A DNA stretch of 64,000 nucleotides from Bog-159 sp963756605 (GCA_963756605.1 CAVWOT010000024.1:62001-126000), one strand, 5' to 3'. Positions 41,869 to 51,397 are shown, counted from the first letter of the stretch. The notes: generated from the sequence alone by a model not told the origin. Translations and numbers: made by a program.

Positions 41869-44220
41869 ATGTATCCGATTGTCCGCCGCGAACAGTTCGG
41901 CCCCACGACATTTCTTTGGGAAGTTGGCGCGCCAGACGTGGCCCGCGCCGCGCGACCCGGCCATTTCATCATGGCCCGTATCGATGAGCACGGCGAGCGT
42001 ATCCCCCTCACGGTCGCCGATTTCGATGCCGCGCGCGGTACCGTCACGGTCGTTATCCAGGCCGTCGGCAAGACTACCTTCGAGATGATGGGCCTGCGCC
42101 AGGGCGACTACCTGCTCGATTTCATCGGTCCGCTGGGCCTGCCCAGCGACATTCGCAAGCACCACGGTACCGTCGTGCTGGTAGGCGGCGGCCTCGGCGT
42201 AGCGCCGGTCTTTCCGCAGCTTCGCGAGTACAAGCGGCTCGGCAATCGCACCGTCTCCATCATCGGCTTCCGCACGCGCGACCTGGTGTTCTGGGAGGAT
42301 CCTTTCCGCGCCTTCAGCGACCGCCTCGAAATCACCACCGACGATGGCAGCTATGGGCGCAAAGGCTTCGTCACTGCGGCGCTGGCCGATGTGCTGCGCG
42401 AGGAGCCGGATGCCTGCGAGGTGATAGCTATCGGGCCCATCCCCATGATGCGCGCCTGCAGCGAAGTGACTCGCGCATCAGGCATTCCGACGGTGGTGAG
42501 TCTCAATTCCATCATGGTGGATGGCACCGGCATGTGCGGCTCCTGCCGCGTGACCGTGGGTGGCGCCATGAAATTCGCCTGCGTGGATGGCGCCGATTTC
42601 AACGGCCATCTGGTGAATTTCGATGAACTGGCCCTGCGGCAGAAGCGCTTCGAGCGCGAGGAAAAGCAGGCGCTGGAGCGCTTTCGCGGCGAGAGCGCCC
42701 GCCTGGCAGCCATGCGCCCGTGCGGCTCGAACGGCACGCACGCGCCGGCGCTGGTGCCCTGCCCGCTGCCCGATTTGCCCGCCGCCCCGCCGGAACCGCC
42801 CGGTCCGCGCCTGCCCAAGAATATCCGCACCATCTCTCCCGTGCGCGCCCATATGGCGGAGCAGCCGGCCGAGGTGCGCGCGCATAATTTCAAAGAGGTG
42901 AATCTGGGCCTCGATCTCGCGGGCGCCCTGGCGGAAGCCGACCGTTGCCTGCGCTGCAAGAAACCGCGCTGCATTCCGGGCTGCCCTGTCGCCATCGATA
43001 TTCCAGGATTCATCTCCGCATTGGCGCGCCGCGATATCCGCGAATCCTATCGTATTCTTAAGAGCGCCAATACCCTGCCCGCCGTGTGCGGCCGCGTGTG
43101 TCCGCAGGAATCGCAATGCGAAGTTGCCTGCGTGGTAGGCAACAAGTATCCGCCGGTGGCTATCGGCCGCCTGGAACGCTTTGTCGCCGACGCCGCCATG
43201 GGCCGCGGCTGGGACGAGCCTCTGGCTGCCGCCGGACGCACCGGCAAACGCGCCGCCATCGTCGGCTCGGGGCCTTCGGGCCTGGCCTGCGCGGGCGACC
43301 TGGCGAAGGCCGGCGTGGCCGTTACCATCTTCGAAGCCCTGCACGTCGCCGGCGGCGTGCTGAAGTACGGCATCCCCGAGTTCCGCCTGCCCGACGTCAT
43401 AATCGATACCGAGATCGACAACCTGCGCAAGCTGGGCGTGGAGATCCGGCTCGACACCATCATCGGCAAGTTGTTCACCATCCCGCAACTGCTCACGGAT
43501 ATGGAATACCACGCGGTCTTCGTCGGCACCGGCGCCGGATCGCCCAAGTTCATGGGTATTCCCGGCGAGGCTTTCAACGGAGTCTTCTCGGCCAACGAAT
43601 TCCTGACGCGCGTGAACCTGATGCGCGGCTACCAGCAGCCCATTTACGACACGCCTGTGGGCATGGGCCGCCGCGTGGCCGTGGTCGGGGCCGGCAACAC
43701 CGCCATGGATTCGGCGCGCGTAGCACTGCGCATGGGCGCCGAGCAGGTGTCGATCGTCTACCGGCGATCGCGCCGCGAATCGCCCGCGCGCGCCGAGGAA
43801 TTGGAGCACGCCATTCAGGAGGGAATTCAGTTCCGGTGGCTGACGAATCCTGTCGAGATTCTAGGCGATGCCGCGGGCTGGGTCACCGGGCTGCGCTGCC
43901 AGGAAATGGCATTGGGTGAGCCCGATTCCTCTGGACGCCGCCGTCCGGTCCCCAAGCCAGGAAGTGAATTCGACCTGGACGTCGATACGGTCATCTACGC
44001 GCTGGGCACCACCGCGAACCCCATCGTCGCCCAGACCACGCCGGGCCTCCGCACTAACAAGTGGGGCTACCTCGAAACCGACGAGCGTACCGGCATGACG
44101 TCCATTCCGGGCGTATTCGCGGGCGGCGATATCGTTACCGGCTCTGCTACCGTGATTCTAGCCATGGGAGCCGGACGCCGCGCCGCCCACGGCATGCTCG
44201 AGTATATGGGAGTTGCCTAA
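41869..44220 (+). CDS. Nfn/SudBA-type flavoprotein: ferredoxin-NADP reductase domain fused to GltA-type domain
   Basis: 783 residues from two usually separate subunits. Residues ~1-280 are the PyrK/SudB/NfnA-like half: ARPGHFIMARI FAD-binding, VVLVGGGLGVAPVFP NAD(P) loop and a 2Fe-2S site at ~225-247 (GTGMCGSCRVTVGG, FACVDG). Residues ~310-783 are GltA/NfnB-like: ADRCLRCKKPRCIPGCPVAI and CGRVCPQESQCEVACVVG for two 4Fe-4S clusters, then IVGSGPSGLACAGDLAKAG (FAD) and VVGAGNTAMDSARVALRMG (NADPH). Such fusions act as NADH:ferredoxin:NADP oxidoreductase, sulfide dehydrogenase or glutamate synthase small subunit. Here it is coupled to rubrerythrin (ATG overlaps the stop), so electron supply for peroxide reduction is a reasonable inference. 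Confidence 0.86.
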   Translation: MYPIVRREQFGPTTFLWEVGAPDVARAARPGHFIMARIDEHGERIPLTVADFDAARGTVTVVIQAVGKTTFEMMGLRQGDYLLDFIGPLGLPSDIRKHHGTVVLVGGGLGVAPVFPQLREYKRLGNRTVSIIGFRTRDLVFWEDPFRAFSDRLEITTDDGSYGRKGFVTAALADVLREEPDACEVIAIGPIPMMRACSEVTRASGIPTVVSLNSIMVDGTGMCGSCRVTVGGAMKFACVDGADFNGHLVNFDELALRQKRFEREEKQALERFRGESARLAAMRPCGSNGTHAPALVPCPLPDLPAAPPEPPGPRLPKNIRTISPVRAHMAEQPAEVRAHNFKEVNLGLDLAGALAEADRCLRCKKPRCIPGCPVAIDIPGFISALARRDIRESYRILKSANTLPAVCGRVCPQESQCEVACVVGNKYPPVAIGRLERFVADAAMGRGWDEPLAAAGRTGKRAAIVGSGPSGLACAGDLAKAGVAVTIFEALHVAGGVLKYGIPEFRLPDVIIDTEIDNLRKLGVEIRLDTIIGKLFTIPQLLTDMEYHAVFVGTGAGSPKFMGIPGEAFNGVFSANEFLTRVNLMRGYQQPIYDTPVGMGRRVAVVGAGNTAMDSARVALRMGAEQVSIVYRRSRRESPARAEELEHAIQEGIQFRWLTNPVEILGDAAGWVTGLRCQEMALGEPDSSGRRRPVPKPGSEFDLDVDTVIYALGTTANPIVAQTTPGLRTNKWGYLETDERTGMTSIPGVFAGGDIVTGSATVILAMGAGRRAAHGMLEYMGVA

Positions 44221-44846
44221 TGCCATCTGCCTGTCCCAAGTGTCATCGCGTATTAGACCAGGACGAGATTTGCTGCGCGCGGGTCCGCTACACCTGGAAA
44301 TGCAATCAGTGCCACAAGCTCTCCACCGGATTCGTGCTGCCGTATGGCAAGTGCTTCCTGTGCGGCGGCGATCTCGCCGTCGTCGAAAAGCGCGAGTTGG
44401 GCGACCCCATGCGCTTGGGCGCCATCCGCGACGCCGTGCAGTTCGAGTTGAACGCGTTCTATTTTTATAAACTCGCGCGCGAGCAGGCCGCCAACCCCGC
44501 GCACCGTGCGGTGCTGGAGCGGCTCTACGAAGCCGAACTCGATCACCTGCATGAGCTGAGCGAAAAGTATCATGCCCACCTGGACGCCTCGGTAACGGGC
44601 ATGTCCCCCGAAGCCGAGAAGCTGCTCTCCGGCTGGCTGTTCCACGACCTGGCAGTGTCGGACGATTTCAGTATCCGGCGCCTCTACCAATCGGCGCTAG
44701 AGATGGAGCACCGCACGCGCGACCATTTCCGCCAGTTCGCCGCCGCTCTGCCGGAGGGACTCGAAAAAGATTTGTGCCGGGAATTGGCCTCGGAAGAAGA
44801 CGAGCACATCGCCATGCTGGAAACGGAACTGGAGCAGGTCGAGTAG
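44220..44846 (+). CDS. Rubrerythrin-like protein with N-terminal zinc ribbons
   Basis: 208 residues; the ATG overlaps the upstream TAA. Cysteine pairs SACPKCHRVLDQDEICC, KCNQCHKLS and CFLCGGDLAVV form zinc-ribbon or rubredoxin-like sites at the N-terminus rather than at the C-terminus where rubrerythrin usually has its rubredoxin. Residues ~65-208 form a ferritin-like four-helix bundle with diiron ligands in VQFELNAFYFYK, LYEAELDHLHELSE, ALEMEHRTRDHF and SEEDEHIAML. Likely a peroxide-reducing or iron protein fed by the adjacent flavoprotein. Confidence 0.82.
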   Translation: MPSACPKCHRVLDQDEICCARVRYTWKCNQCHKLSTGFVLPYGKCFLCGGDLAVVEKRELGDPMRLGAIRDAVQFELNAFYFYKLAREQAANPAHRAVLERLYEAELDHLHELSEKYHAHLDASVTGMSPEAEKLLSGWLFHDLAVSDDFSIRRLYQSALEMEHRTRDHFRQFAAALPEGLEKDLCRELASEEDEHIAMLETELEQVE

Positions 44847-45123
44847 GTCTCGGCACTGCTCGCCTTGTTACCCAACTCCGCATCGTTCGTCATGCGGCCG
44901 ATGGCGACCCCGATCATCGATGCGAGCATGTTGGAGAGCGCCTTCTCAGCCGAGCCGGCAGCTCGGTCGCGGAGAATTTGCTGGCGCAGCTTCATCAGAT
45001 TCCAATTGCGGCGGTCTTCGCGGCGGTTCCGCTTAACGCCTCGGACCGTTTGATTTTGTTGCAGTGCTCGGTGTCGAACACCAGGTCTTATATTGCGACT
45101 TGTAAGGACCTGGATCAACAGTC
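44847..45123. other. Unassigned intergenic stretch
   Basis: Contains only short frames with no homology I recognise and no ribosome sites. It separates the rubrerythrin gene from the decayed region. Confidence 0.4.
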
Positions 45124-45153
45124 GTGGCTCGACGGCCGCTTCGGTCGAGCCAC
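45124..45153. repeat. Perfect 10-bp inverted repeat
   Basis: GTGGCTCGAC-ggccgcttcg-GTCGAGCCAC: a perfect stem with a 10-base loop. No T-run follows on either strand, so it is not a classical terminator. The loop GCCGCTTCG is echoed in GGCCGAAGCGGC at 25789, hinting at a second repeat family. Confidence 0.65.
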
Positions 45154-45155
45154 AT

Positions 45156-46085
45156 TCAGCATCGCGTAATCTCCCGGACGACAGCTCTTCGCCAGCCGCT
45201 GATTAGGGTCGGCGCGGCGTCAGCAGGAATCCGTGCGTTTGACCGCTGCTGGTCTGTCGCGAATCCGACGATTTCCCCGAAGTCGTTTAGACCTTCAGCA
45301 AGCTGAAGCTGTAATCCCGAGTTTGCCGGAATCAATGTGTTGAGATCGAGCGGCGTGCCCGGATTTCCTGGTTCAGGATGCTGCCAGAGGACCGCACGCA
45401 AGTTGAAACCGCCGTCAATCGACGTTCCAATCACTTGGCCGAAGTCGTTTATGTTGAACGCGAGGCTCGCAAAATCGCCGGGGAAAACACCGAGGTCGAT
45501 TGCCGCGCCGTTTTGCCAAAGCACGCCATGGCCGGTTGTGTCGCCGGTCAAGTCTGATTGACCCACAGCCTCACCGCGGTTGTTGATCGCGCAAGCGCTG
45601 TTCCCAAATACGTTCCCCGATCCGCCGAGAGTGGGCAGATGCGTCACCGAACCGTCGCCCTGCCACAGCAACGGGTGCACCGGCGTGAGGTAGACCTCGG
45701 AATTCGGGTTGAAGGGTGCACAGGCCCCTGAGGCGCCAAGTACCTGGCCAAAGTCGTTAATGCCTAACGCGTATCCCTCCGGGTTCGCCCGGATTGGTCG
45801 GGAGTTCATGGATTTTTTGTTGCTTCCACACCACGGGCTTGAATTGATAGATCTGCGGCGACGGGCAGCTTGGGTCCTTGGCCCGATTCTCCGCATATCC
45901 GGTGATCTCGCCCAGACCGTTGATCGAGTCGGCAGACCCGTCGGGGCCTCCAAGCGTCGGCAGCGCGGTCATCACGCCGTCTTGCCACAGGAAACCTAGG
46001 CAGATGGTCCCGGTGGAGGGAAGCCCGAGCGCCTTGAAGCCGCAGAAATCTTCTCCATTAGGATCCTTGAAGGGAGAGCAGGATC
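45156..46085 (-). pseudogene. Truncated HAF-repeat exported protein
   Basis: HAF-type repeats appear repeatedly: INGLGEITGYAE, GINDFGQVLGASG, INNRGEAVGQSD, NINDFGQVIGTSI and LNDFGEIVGFATD, each with adjacent LWQDG/LWQNGA. A frame change near 45785 separates the first repeat from the rest, and the N-terminal part (signal peptide) is missing: the sequence meets an IS110 transposase remnant at about 46080. Also lacks a clear C-terminus. A beta-propeller-like surface protein destroyed by the insertion. Confidence 0.78.
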
Positions 46086-46775
46086 CGGCGCGTCTGGCAG
46101 CGATGGCGGATCCCGGGTTGCGCGCGAGCGCGGAGCAGTTGCAGGACGCGCTGCGCGCAGCTGCCACGGTCCAACCGCTCCACCCCCAGATCCTGGGGCT
46201 GTTCTGGGTTCGCCTGGAACTGGTGGAGAGCCATATGGAAATCCTGGAGAAGAGCTTTGGGCAGGCGTTGCATCTGCAAGGGGTACCCGGATTCGGGGTG
46301 GATTCGTCCGCACAGGTGATCGCCGAAGTGGGACCCACGGCGGCTACGTTCGCCTCCGCTCCGGAACTGTGTTCCTGGGTAGGAGTGTGTCCTGGCCACG
46401 AATAGTCTGAGGAGGTATCCAAGAGCAACCGCCGTCCCAAAGGCAAATGCGGCGGGTGCTGACCCAGGTAGCCCATGCGGCGGTGCAGTCCAAGGGCAGC
46501 ATGTTTGAGATCGCCTACCGCAAAATGGTGGGGCGACTGGGTCACAACAAGACCATCTGGGCCATCGCCCATCGACTATGCCGGCTCGTCTGGAAGATTC
46601 TGCATCAAGGGGTAAGCTACATCGAGTACGGAATGCGTCCGAACCCGAAGGCGGTGCAAGAGCGCGCCCAGAGGCTGCTCCGCGATCTTGAAGGCCCTCG
46701 GTTACCAGGTGTAGATCACTTCTTCACCGTCTCCAGCCACCGCATGACCAGCAGGTTTGCGGGGTGGGTTTTCGA
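46078..46775 (+). pseudogene. IS110-family transposase remnant
   Basis: C-terminal half of an IS110/IS116 transposase: RLAAMADPGLRASAEQLQDA, LGLFWVRLELVESHMEILEK, VPGFGVDSSAQVIAEVG (Transposase_20), then a stop at 46403 where the family has Glu, a frame change near 46440 and LTQVAHAAVQSKGSMFEIAY, RLGHNKTIWAIAHRLCRLVW. The N-terminal DEDD domain is missing and about 13 residues before VPGFG are deleted. Non-functional. Confidence 0.85.
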
Positions 46776-46852
46776 CCGTGCGCAGTACGTCCACGTCCCA
46801 CCAAAAGGCGGGTCTGGAGGCCGGCCGCGGGACTGGAGTCATGCCTACGCAT

Positions 46853-46966
46853 TGGATTGTTTACACAAAGGTAGCCGTTACCACGATCCCACGCCTTCCG
46901 AGTGAGAAGATCAAAACCGGCACCTATTACTGGATTCTCAAAGACCTGGAAATCCCGCGAAAGTGA
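46853..46966 (+). pseudogene. HicA toxin remnant (3' end)
   Basis: About 38 codons ending TTIPRLPSEKIKTGTYYWIL, KDLEIPRK and a stop, matching a HicA C-terminus. The N-terminal part is replaced by IS110-derived and repeat-derived sequence (a degenerate GGCGGGTCTGGAGGCC... unit at 46807-46845). Confidence 0.6.
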
Positions 46967-46974
46967 TGCTTAAC

Positions 46975-47389
46975 ATGGAGTACTCCGCGATGTCTTAGCC
47001 GGCTCGAAAGGGCGGTTTCGTCATCACGTTTCCCGGTTTCGGGTAGGGAGTATCCCAGGCCGAGACGGAAGTGGAAGTTCACAAGATGTGGCCGCTCTCG
47101 CAGACACTCGTAGAGGAGCGCATCCGCGATGGAGAACAGATCCCCCGCCCATGCAAGCGACGCGGCCGAAAGATCCGGCTGCCGGCGCTGCAGCAGCGAA
47201 GGCGAGTTCTATCGATACTTCCTCGCGTCGGGCGCGCGAAAGTCGGAACCGGCACGACGCATGGGGCTTCCAAAGGCCAACTTGAGCCGGCTTTTTGATC
47301 TCCGGCATCGATCGCGACTCGATCAGATCGAAGCCGCATTCCGCGCGTTGGGCGAAGACCTCCGTGTGGAAGTACGCCCGGCAGCTTAG
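46975..47389 (+). pseudogene. HicB antitoxin, decayed
   Basis: Starts MEYSAMS then a stop; continues KGGFVITFPGFG, stop, GVSQAETEVEVHKM, then LVEERIRDGEQIPRPCKRRG, and after a +/-1 shift near 47200 EFYRYFLASGARKSEPARRM and LFDLRHRSRLDQIEAAFRAL. The order is exactly that of HicB (RNase-H-like half followed by HTH). At least two stops and one frameshift. Directly downstream of the HicA remnant. Confidence 0.8.
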
Positions 47390-47424
47390 GGCTACGATCC
47401 GAAATCCGGCTGTCGTAAGAGTAC

Positions 47425-47800
47425 CGAACCTTGGTGCGGCTTACTCCGTCATCAGGGCTACGCGGTTCAGCCCTGCCCCATTCGGGATGTCGATCACCTC
47501 GGCAATGGCGCGAAAGTCCAATTCCAATTCCTTCTCACCGCGTACGAAGATCACCCGGTCCGCGGCAATTCTGGAAAAACAGCCACAGCGTCCGCCGCAG
47601 CTCCGCTACAGCCGCAGGTTCCCGGTTTAGCCGCACGGTCCCATTCGGGCAAACCGTTATAACGATATCGTGCGCGGGAAGCGATGGCTGCTGTCGGGCC
47701 GGCGCCGACTGCGGAACCAATCAACACAAGCAGGATACCGATCATAGGAGTCATGTTTGATCTGCGCTTTCCGGTCGAGCATCATCGCCATATCTATCCC
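47425..47800 (-). pseudogene. ExbD/TolR biopolymer-transport protein, decayed
   Basis: Pieces in several frames: MAMMLDRKAQIKHD at the N-terminus, MTPMIGILLVLIGSAV (the membrane helix with family motif TPMIDILLVL, but Asp replaced by Gly), HDIVITVCPNGTVRLNREPA and AELRRTLWLFFQN. Frame breaks between them. ExbD normally works with ExbB and TonB; the Asp-to-Gly change removes the proton-channel residue, so it is not functional. Confidence 0.7.
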
Positions 47801-47846
47801 TCGCAACTGATTCGACACACGCCGCACGGCGAAGGTTCCCGGCCGC

Positions 47847-47874
47847 TTGACACCCGTATCCCTGCGGATACACA
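47847..47874 (+). promoter_or_regulatory. Promoter with PadR operator-like palindrome
   Basis: TTGACA (47847-47852), 16-bp spacer and TACACA (47869-47874). An inverted repeat GTATCC-CTGC-GGATAC (47856-47871) lies in the spacer and overlaps the -10, the usual location of an autorepressor site. ATG of padR is at 47889. Confidence 0.6.
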
Positions 47875-47888
47875 TTAGTAGTCTGTCT

Positions 47889-48230
47889 ATGGGAAAAGAA
47901 TCCGCGCGCACGGAAATTCCTCCCGGCACGCTCTACATGCTCATCCTGCGCAGCCTCGCGCGCCTGGGACCGATGCACGGCTACGGCATCGCGCAGCATA
48001 TCCAGCAATTGTCCGCGGATGTTCTGCAGGTGGAAGAAGGCTCCCTCTACCCGGCCCTGCAGCGCATGCTGATCAAAGGCTGGGTTGCCGCGGAATGGTC
48101 CCAATCGGAAAACAACCGGCGCGCGCGTTATTACAAGTTGACTCCAGCCGGCAGGAAACGGCTCGCCGTCGAGATGATGGAATTTGATAGGGTGATGCGC
48201 GCCATCGCCAATGTCATTGAACCCGCGTAG
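47889..48230 (+). CDS. PadR-family transcriptional regulator
   Basis: 113 residues. PadR winged helix: PPGTLYMLILRSLARLGPMH, GYGIAQHIQQLS, VEEGSLYPALQRMLIKGWV and ARYYKLTPAGRKRLAVE. Intact. In Acidobacteria such genes commonly precede ADOP permeases and are presumed to regulate them; here the permease immediately downstream is decayed, leaving an orphan regulator. Confidence 0.92.
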   Translation: MGKESARTEIPPGTLYMLILRSLARLGPMHGYGIAQHIQQLSADVLQVEEGSLYPALQRMLIKGWVAAEWSQSENNRRARYYKLTPAGRKRLAVEMMEFDRVMRAIANVIEPA

Positions 48231-48990
48231 AGAACCTACCATCGCGCGGATGGCAGGGATAGCCGGGAGGCGAACTATGCGACCATGGGCCGCCTCGGCA
48301 ACCCGACAGAGATCCGCGAAAGGAGCAAAGATGTGTGGGGATGGATATAGCTCGAAGCCTTCGGCAGGATACGCTATGGGTTCCGCGCTCTGGGCCGGAG
48401 TCCCGCGTTTACGCTCGCGGTGTTGTCGCTGGGGCTGGGATCGGCGCAAAGGCGGTCGTCTTCAGCGTACTCAATGCACTGGTGCTGATGCCACTGCCTA
48501 TCGCCGACGCCGCGGGCGTCTTTTTCGTCAATAATTCGGGCGGCCCCGCGCAATCGTTTCCCAATTATCGCGACATCCGCGACCGCAATTCGGTTTTCGC
48601 GTCGCTGTTCGCCTACCGTATTGCAATGATGTCGCTCGATGACGATCGCGGCGCGCAGCGCGTATGGGGCTACTGAGTCACAGCCAACTATTTCGAGTCG
48701 CTGGGCATCCAGCCGGCGCTCGGGCGCTTCTTCACGCCGGCCGAAGATGTGCATCCCAACGCCAGTCCTTATGGCGTGCTCAGCTATACCTGCTGGCGGC
48801 ACCAGTTCGGCGCCGATTCCCGCATCGACGTGCAGGATGTGCGCATCAACGGGCACCCGTACACCCCGTGCAGGGAGTCGCGCCGCGCGGCTTCCATGGC
48901 CTGAGGTGTTCTAATGGTCCGACATCTGGGTGCCATGATGATGCAGCCTCAGATCGAAGGCTACTGCTGGCTGGATTCCCGGCACAACCA
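48231..48990 (+). pseudogene. ADOP permease, decayed 5' part
   Basis: Fragments: GRLGNPTEIRERSKDVWGW (N-terminal helical domain), VFSVLNALVLMPLPIADAAG after the first membrane helix, SFPNYRDIRDRNSVFASLFA, stop near 48674, then TANYFESLGIQPALGRFFTP, SYTCWRHQFG and WLDSRHNHDS. Several stops and frame changes; the second half of the gene is absent. It follows the intact PadR gene as expected for this family. Confidence 0.82.
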
Positions 48991-49028
48991 CGATTCCTGA
49001 GACGCGCGCTGCTATCGGGATCATTCCG

Positions 49029-49205
49029 GTGACGCATCACCTCGCTGATATCATTGCCCAAATCGATCGCGTGATTCTTGATGCGGGAACGTAGTATTGT
49101 GGCGGGCGGTGTAAACAGCAAGTGCTCACTGCCCCGGCGCTGACGGAGTTGTTTGGTTTACCAGTGAACCCGAGTCCGCCGCCGGATACTACTACTTATT
49201 GTGAA
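49029..49205 (+). pseudogene. ABC-transporter ATPase remnant (C-terminal end)
   Basis: THHLADIIAQIDRVIL (the H-loop and following helix), then a stop, and after a frame change QQVLTAPALTELFGLPVNP, typical of the C-terminus of FepC/FecE-like ATPases. Only ~55 residues remain. Joined to the permease remnant without any boundary feature. Confidence 0.6.
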
Positions 49206-49264
49206 AGTGCCGTTGTGGCGCACGCGTCGGAGTAGCTGCAGCCTGCGCCACAGGGCGGCAAGAG

Positions 49265-51397
49265 TTACGGCGCTACAGACTTCCAGTTAGTAACCAGGTT
49301 ATTCGCATTCACCGAGCCAAGCCCGCTGGCGAAATCCCATCCGGTAGTCGCTTTGTATGCCGGCGCATAGGATGTGTCTGAAGTGGAAAGCACACCGTAA
49401 GTGCCCGAGGGCAGATAGCAGTCGATCGTTCCGGTGCAGTCCACATCCATATCGCCCTGCGTGATGTCATAGAAAGTGCATGTGGAAGCCACGCCATTAC
49501 CCAGCGTCGAATTACATGAGGCATCTCCGGAGGCGCCATACTCGGCCGCCGCCAGCTTGTAATAAACTACGTTGGGATTACCTTGCGGGCTCCCATTTAC
49601 TTCGTTGACTAACGCCTGGATGGCCGCCATTATGGGAGCTGCGAACGACGTTCCCCCCGCACCAGACCAGGTGTCCGGAGCCCCGGTACAGGGTGCTCCG
49701 CCCAACGCTGTATCTGAGAAACAGAGAATATAATAGTGACTCCATACGCCGTCAGCCGCGAAGAGAGACACATCCGGAACGTTGCGCACCTTGTTTGACG
49801 GCAAGCCTACCACGCCAGCCTGCCAGGATGGCCGGGGGTACCCCTTGCAGGTTCCGCCCACTACGCCAGCCGTCGCCGGCTTGCCGGTGGCGCATCCGCT
49901 GGGTCCCCCGCCGCCGCCACTCGTATCCAGGAAGTCTGCCCCGGTTTTGCTGTTACAAAATCCCGAGGTGCCGTAAGGAGCCGGGTATCCCAAGAAAGTG
50001 GTGGCCAGTTCGCCTGCGCACGAATCGTTCCACGGAATTTCGGGAACATACGACTTGGCCGATTCAAAGGTCGCGCTGTTCTTAGCTTTCCAATAGGTGG
50101 TGTTGGTGCCTGCATAGGTATCGCCGAAATCTGTTCCGCCTACTGCCACGTTGTAGGCCGTTTCTCCCCAGCCGGTGATTCCTATGCCGTGCGTCGCCGA
50201 TGAGGCGCCGCGGTCGCAGGTCGCCGCAGCGGCATCCCCCGCAGCCGCGAAAACCGAAACTCCATGGGTAACCGCCTCCTGGAATGCGCTTTTGAACGCG
50301 GCGTTGGAACTTGCCCCGTTTACCGCTTCGCACAAACCATAGCTCATGCTGATAATGGCTGGCGGCGTGGCGCTGGCCACCAAATTCTCCACCGCGATGA
50401 GCCCGCCGAAGGTGGTGGCGGTATCCGCGCAACTTGCTACTTCGATTGTCGCGTTGGGAGCCGCGGCGCTGGCATACTCGGCGTCCACAGTGGCTTCAAT
50501 GGCTGCGTCGTTTACGCCCGGATTGGCGCAATTATTGGTCCCCGCGGATGGCGGGTGCACCGTGGTCAGCTTACCCGAAGTATATTTGCTCAAACCAAAT
50601 GTCTTGCGGAAGTCGGTCCAGTCGGCGGACTTATAGATATTGCTGTCTTCTATCACGACCACCGTCTGACCCGTGCCCGTGGTCCCGGCCGTAAACAGAG
50701 GATTCAGATTGTAGATCGTGGCCAAGTCTCCCGGCACAACCGTATAGTAGTCAAAGCCTTCTCCGCTCGGGAAAGTGTATTGGGCGCGCTGCTGCAACAT
50801 CGCCTGCGGCGAGAAGTTGTGCAGGGAAACGATGCCGGTGACGGCCGGCGCCAGCGCCGCCGGAATCTGCGGGTCGCTCATGTTGGCGATGTGCGGCACG
50901 CCGTTCACCATGAGATTGTGAATCTCGGTGTGGAAGGCCCCCCGAATCTGACCCGCGGTGCCCGAAAAATCGATGAGCATCCCGTTCGGATAAACCGCGT
51001 TGACACTGAACCCTTGTGACTCGAGCCAGCCGCTGATCGTATTCAGATCCTGTTGCACTAATCCGAATCTCTGCGCGAACTGAGAGACTGTCAGCCAATG
51101 ATGATAATTCTGGGAAGCCGGATCGTGAAGCTGATCGATCAAAGTATCGACCGCTTGTTCCTGTGCCGCCGAGCGTTGCAATTGAAGCAGCATGTGATCG
51201 ATAGGCATGCTGTCCGGCACCCGGCCCCGATCATTCGCCGCAATGGCTTCCGGCCGGGTATTGCCCTCCAGGGTGAACAACTGGTTTTCGTTAATTGGTT
51301 GCGTGATCAGGACCGTCGATTGCCCGTACGCCGCGAAACTCAGAGTGAGAACGATCGTGGTGTTGCGCAATAAGGCCCTTGCTTTATTGACCTGCAT
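49265..51397 (-). CDS. Exported sedolisin (S53) protease with Pro-kumamolisin prodomain
   Basis: 710 residues. Signal peptide MQVNKARALLRNTTIVLTLS, FAAYGQS. Prodomain ~60-200 (HDPASQNYHHWLTVSQFAQR, FGLVQQDLNTISGWLESQG). Catalytic domain: Glu and Asp in AAIEATVDAEYA (~302/306), oxyanion Asp in FAAAGDAAAATC, and the Ser in GAGGTSFAAPIMAA (~584). C-terminal residues (FYDITQGDMDVDC) resemble the calcium-binding end. Acid protease working outside the cell. Intact, in contrast with the genes on either side. Confidence 0.92.
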   Translation of the reverse strand: MQVNKARALLRNTTIVLTLSFAAYGQSTVLITQPINENQLFTLEGNTRPEAIAANDRGRVPDSMPIDHMLLQLQRSAAQEQAVDTLIDQLHDPASQNYHHWLTVSQFAQRFGLVQQDLNTISGWLESQGFSVNAVYPNGMLIDFSGTAGQIRGAFHTEIHNLMVNGVPHIANMSDPQIPAALAPAVTGIVSLHNFSPQAMLQQRAQYTFPSGEGFDYYTVVPGDLATIYNLNPLFTAGTTGTGQTVVVIEDSNIYKSADWTDFRKTFGLSKYTSGKLTTVHPPSAGTNNCANPGVNDAAIEATVDAEYASAAAPNATIEVASCADTATTFGGLIAVENLVASATPPAIISMSYGLCEAVNGASSNAAFKSAFQEAVTHGVSVFAAAGDAAAATCDRGASSATHGIGITGWGETAYNVAVGGTDFGDTYAGTNTTYWKAKNSATFESAKSYVPEIPWNDSCAGELATTFLGYPAPYGTSGFCNSKTGADFLDTSGGGGGPSGCATGKPATAGVVGGTCKGYPRPSWQAGVVGLPSNKVRNVPDVSLFAADGVWSHYYILCFSDTALGGAPCTGAPDTWSGAGGTSFAAPIMAAIQALVNEVNGSPQGNPNVVYYKLAAAEYGASGDASCNSTLGNGVASTCTFYDITQGDMDVDCTGTIDCYLPSGTYGVLSTSDTSYAPAYKATTGWDFASGLGSVNANNLVTNWKSVAP

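Noticed and set aside
42478..43809. 443-codon frame antisense to the flavoprotein fusion
   Set aside because: Shadow of the cluster-binding and FAD-binding regions; no start site.
44684..45118. 144-codon minus-strand frame after rubrerythrin
   Set aside because: Overlaps the rubrerythrin 3' end, no recognisable motif and no ribosome site.
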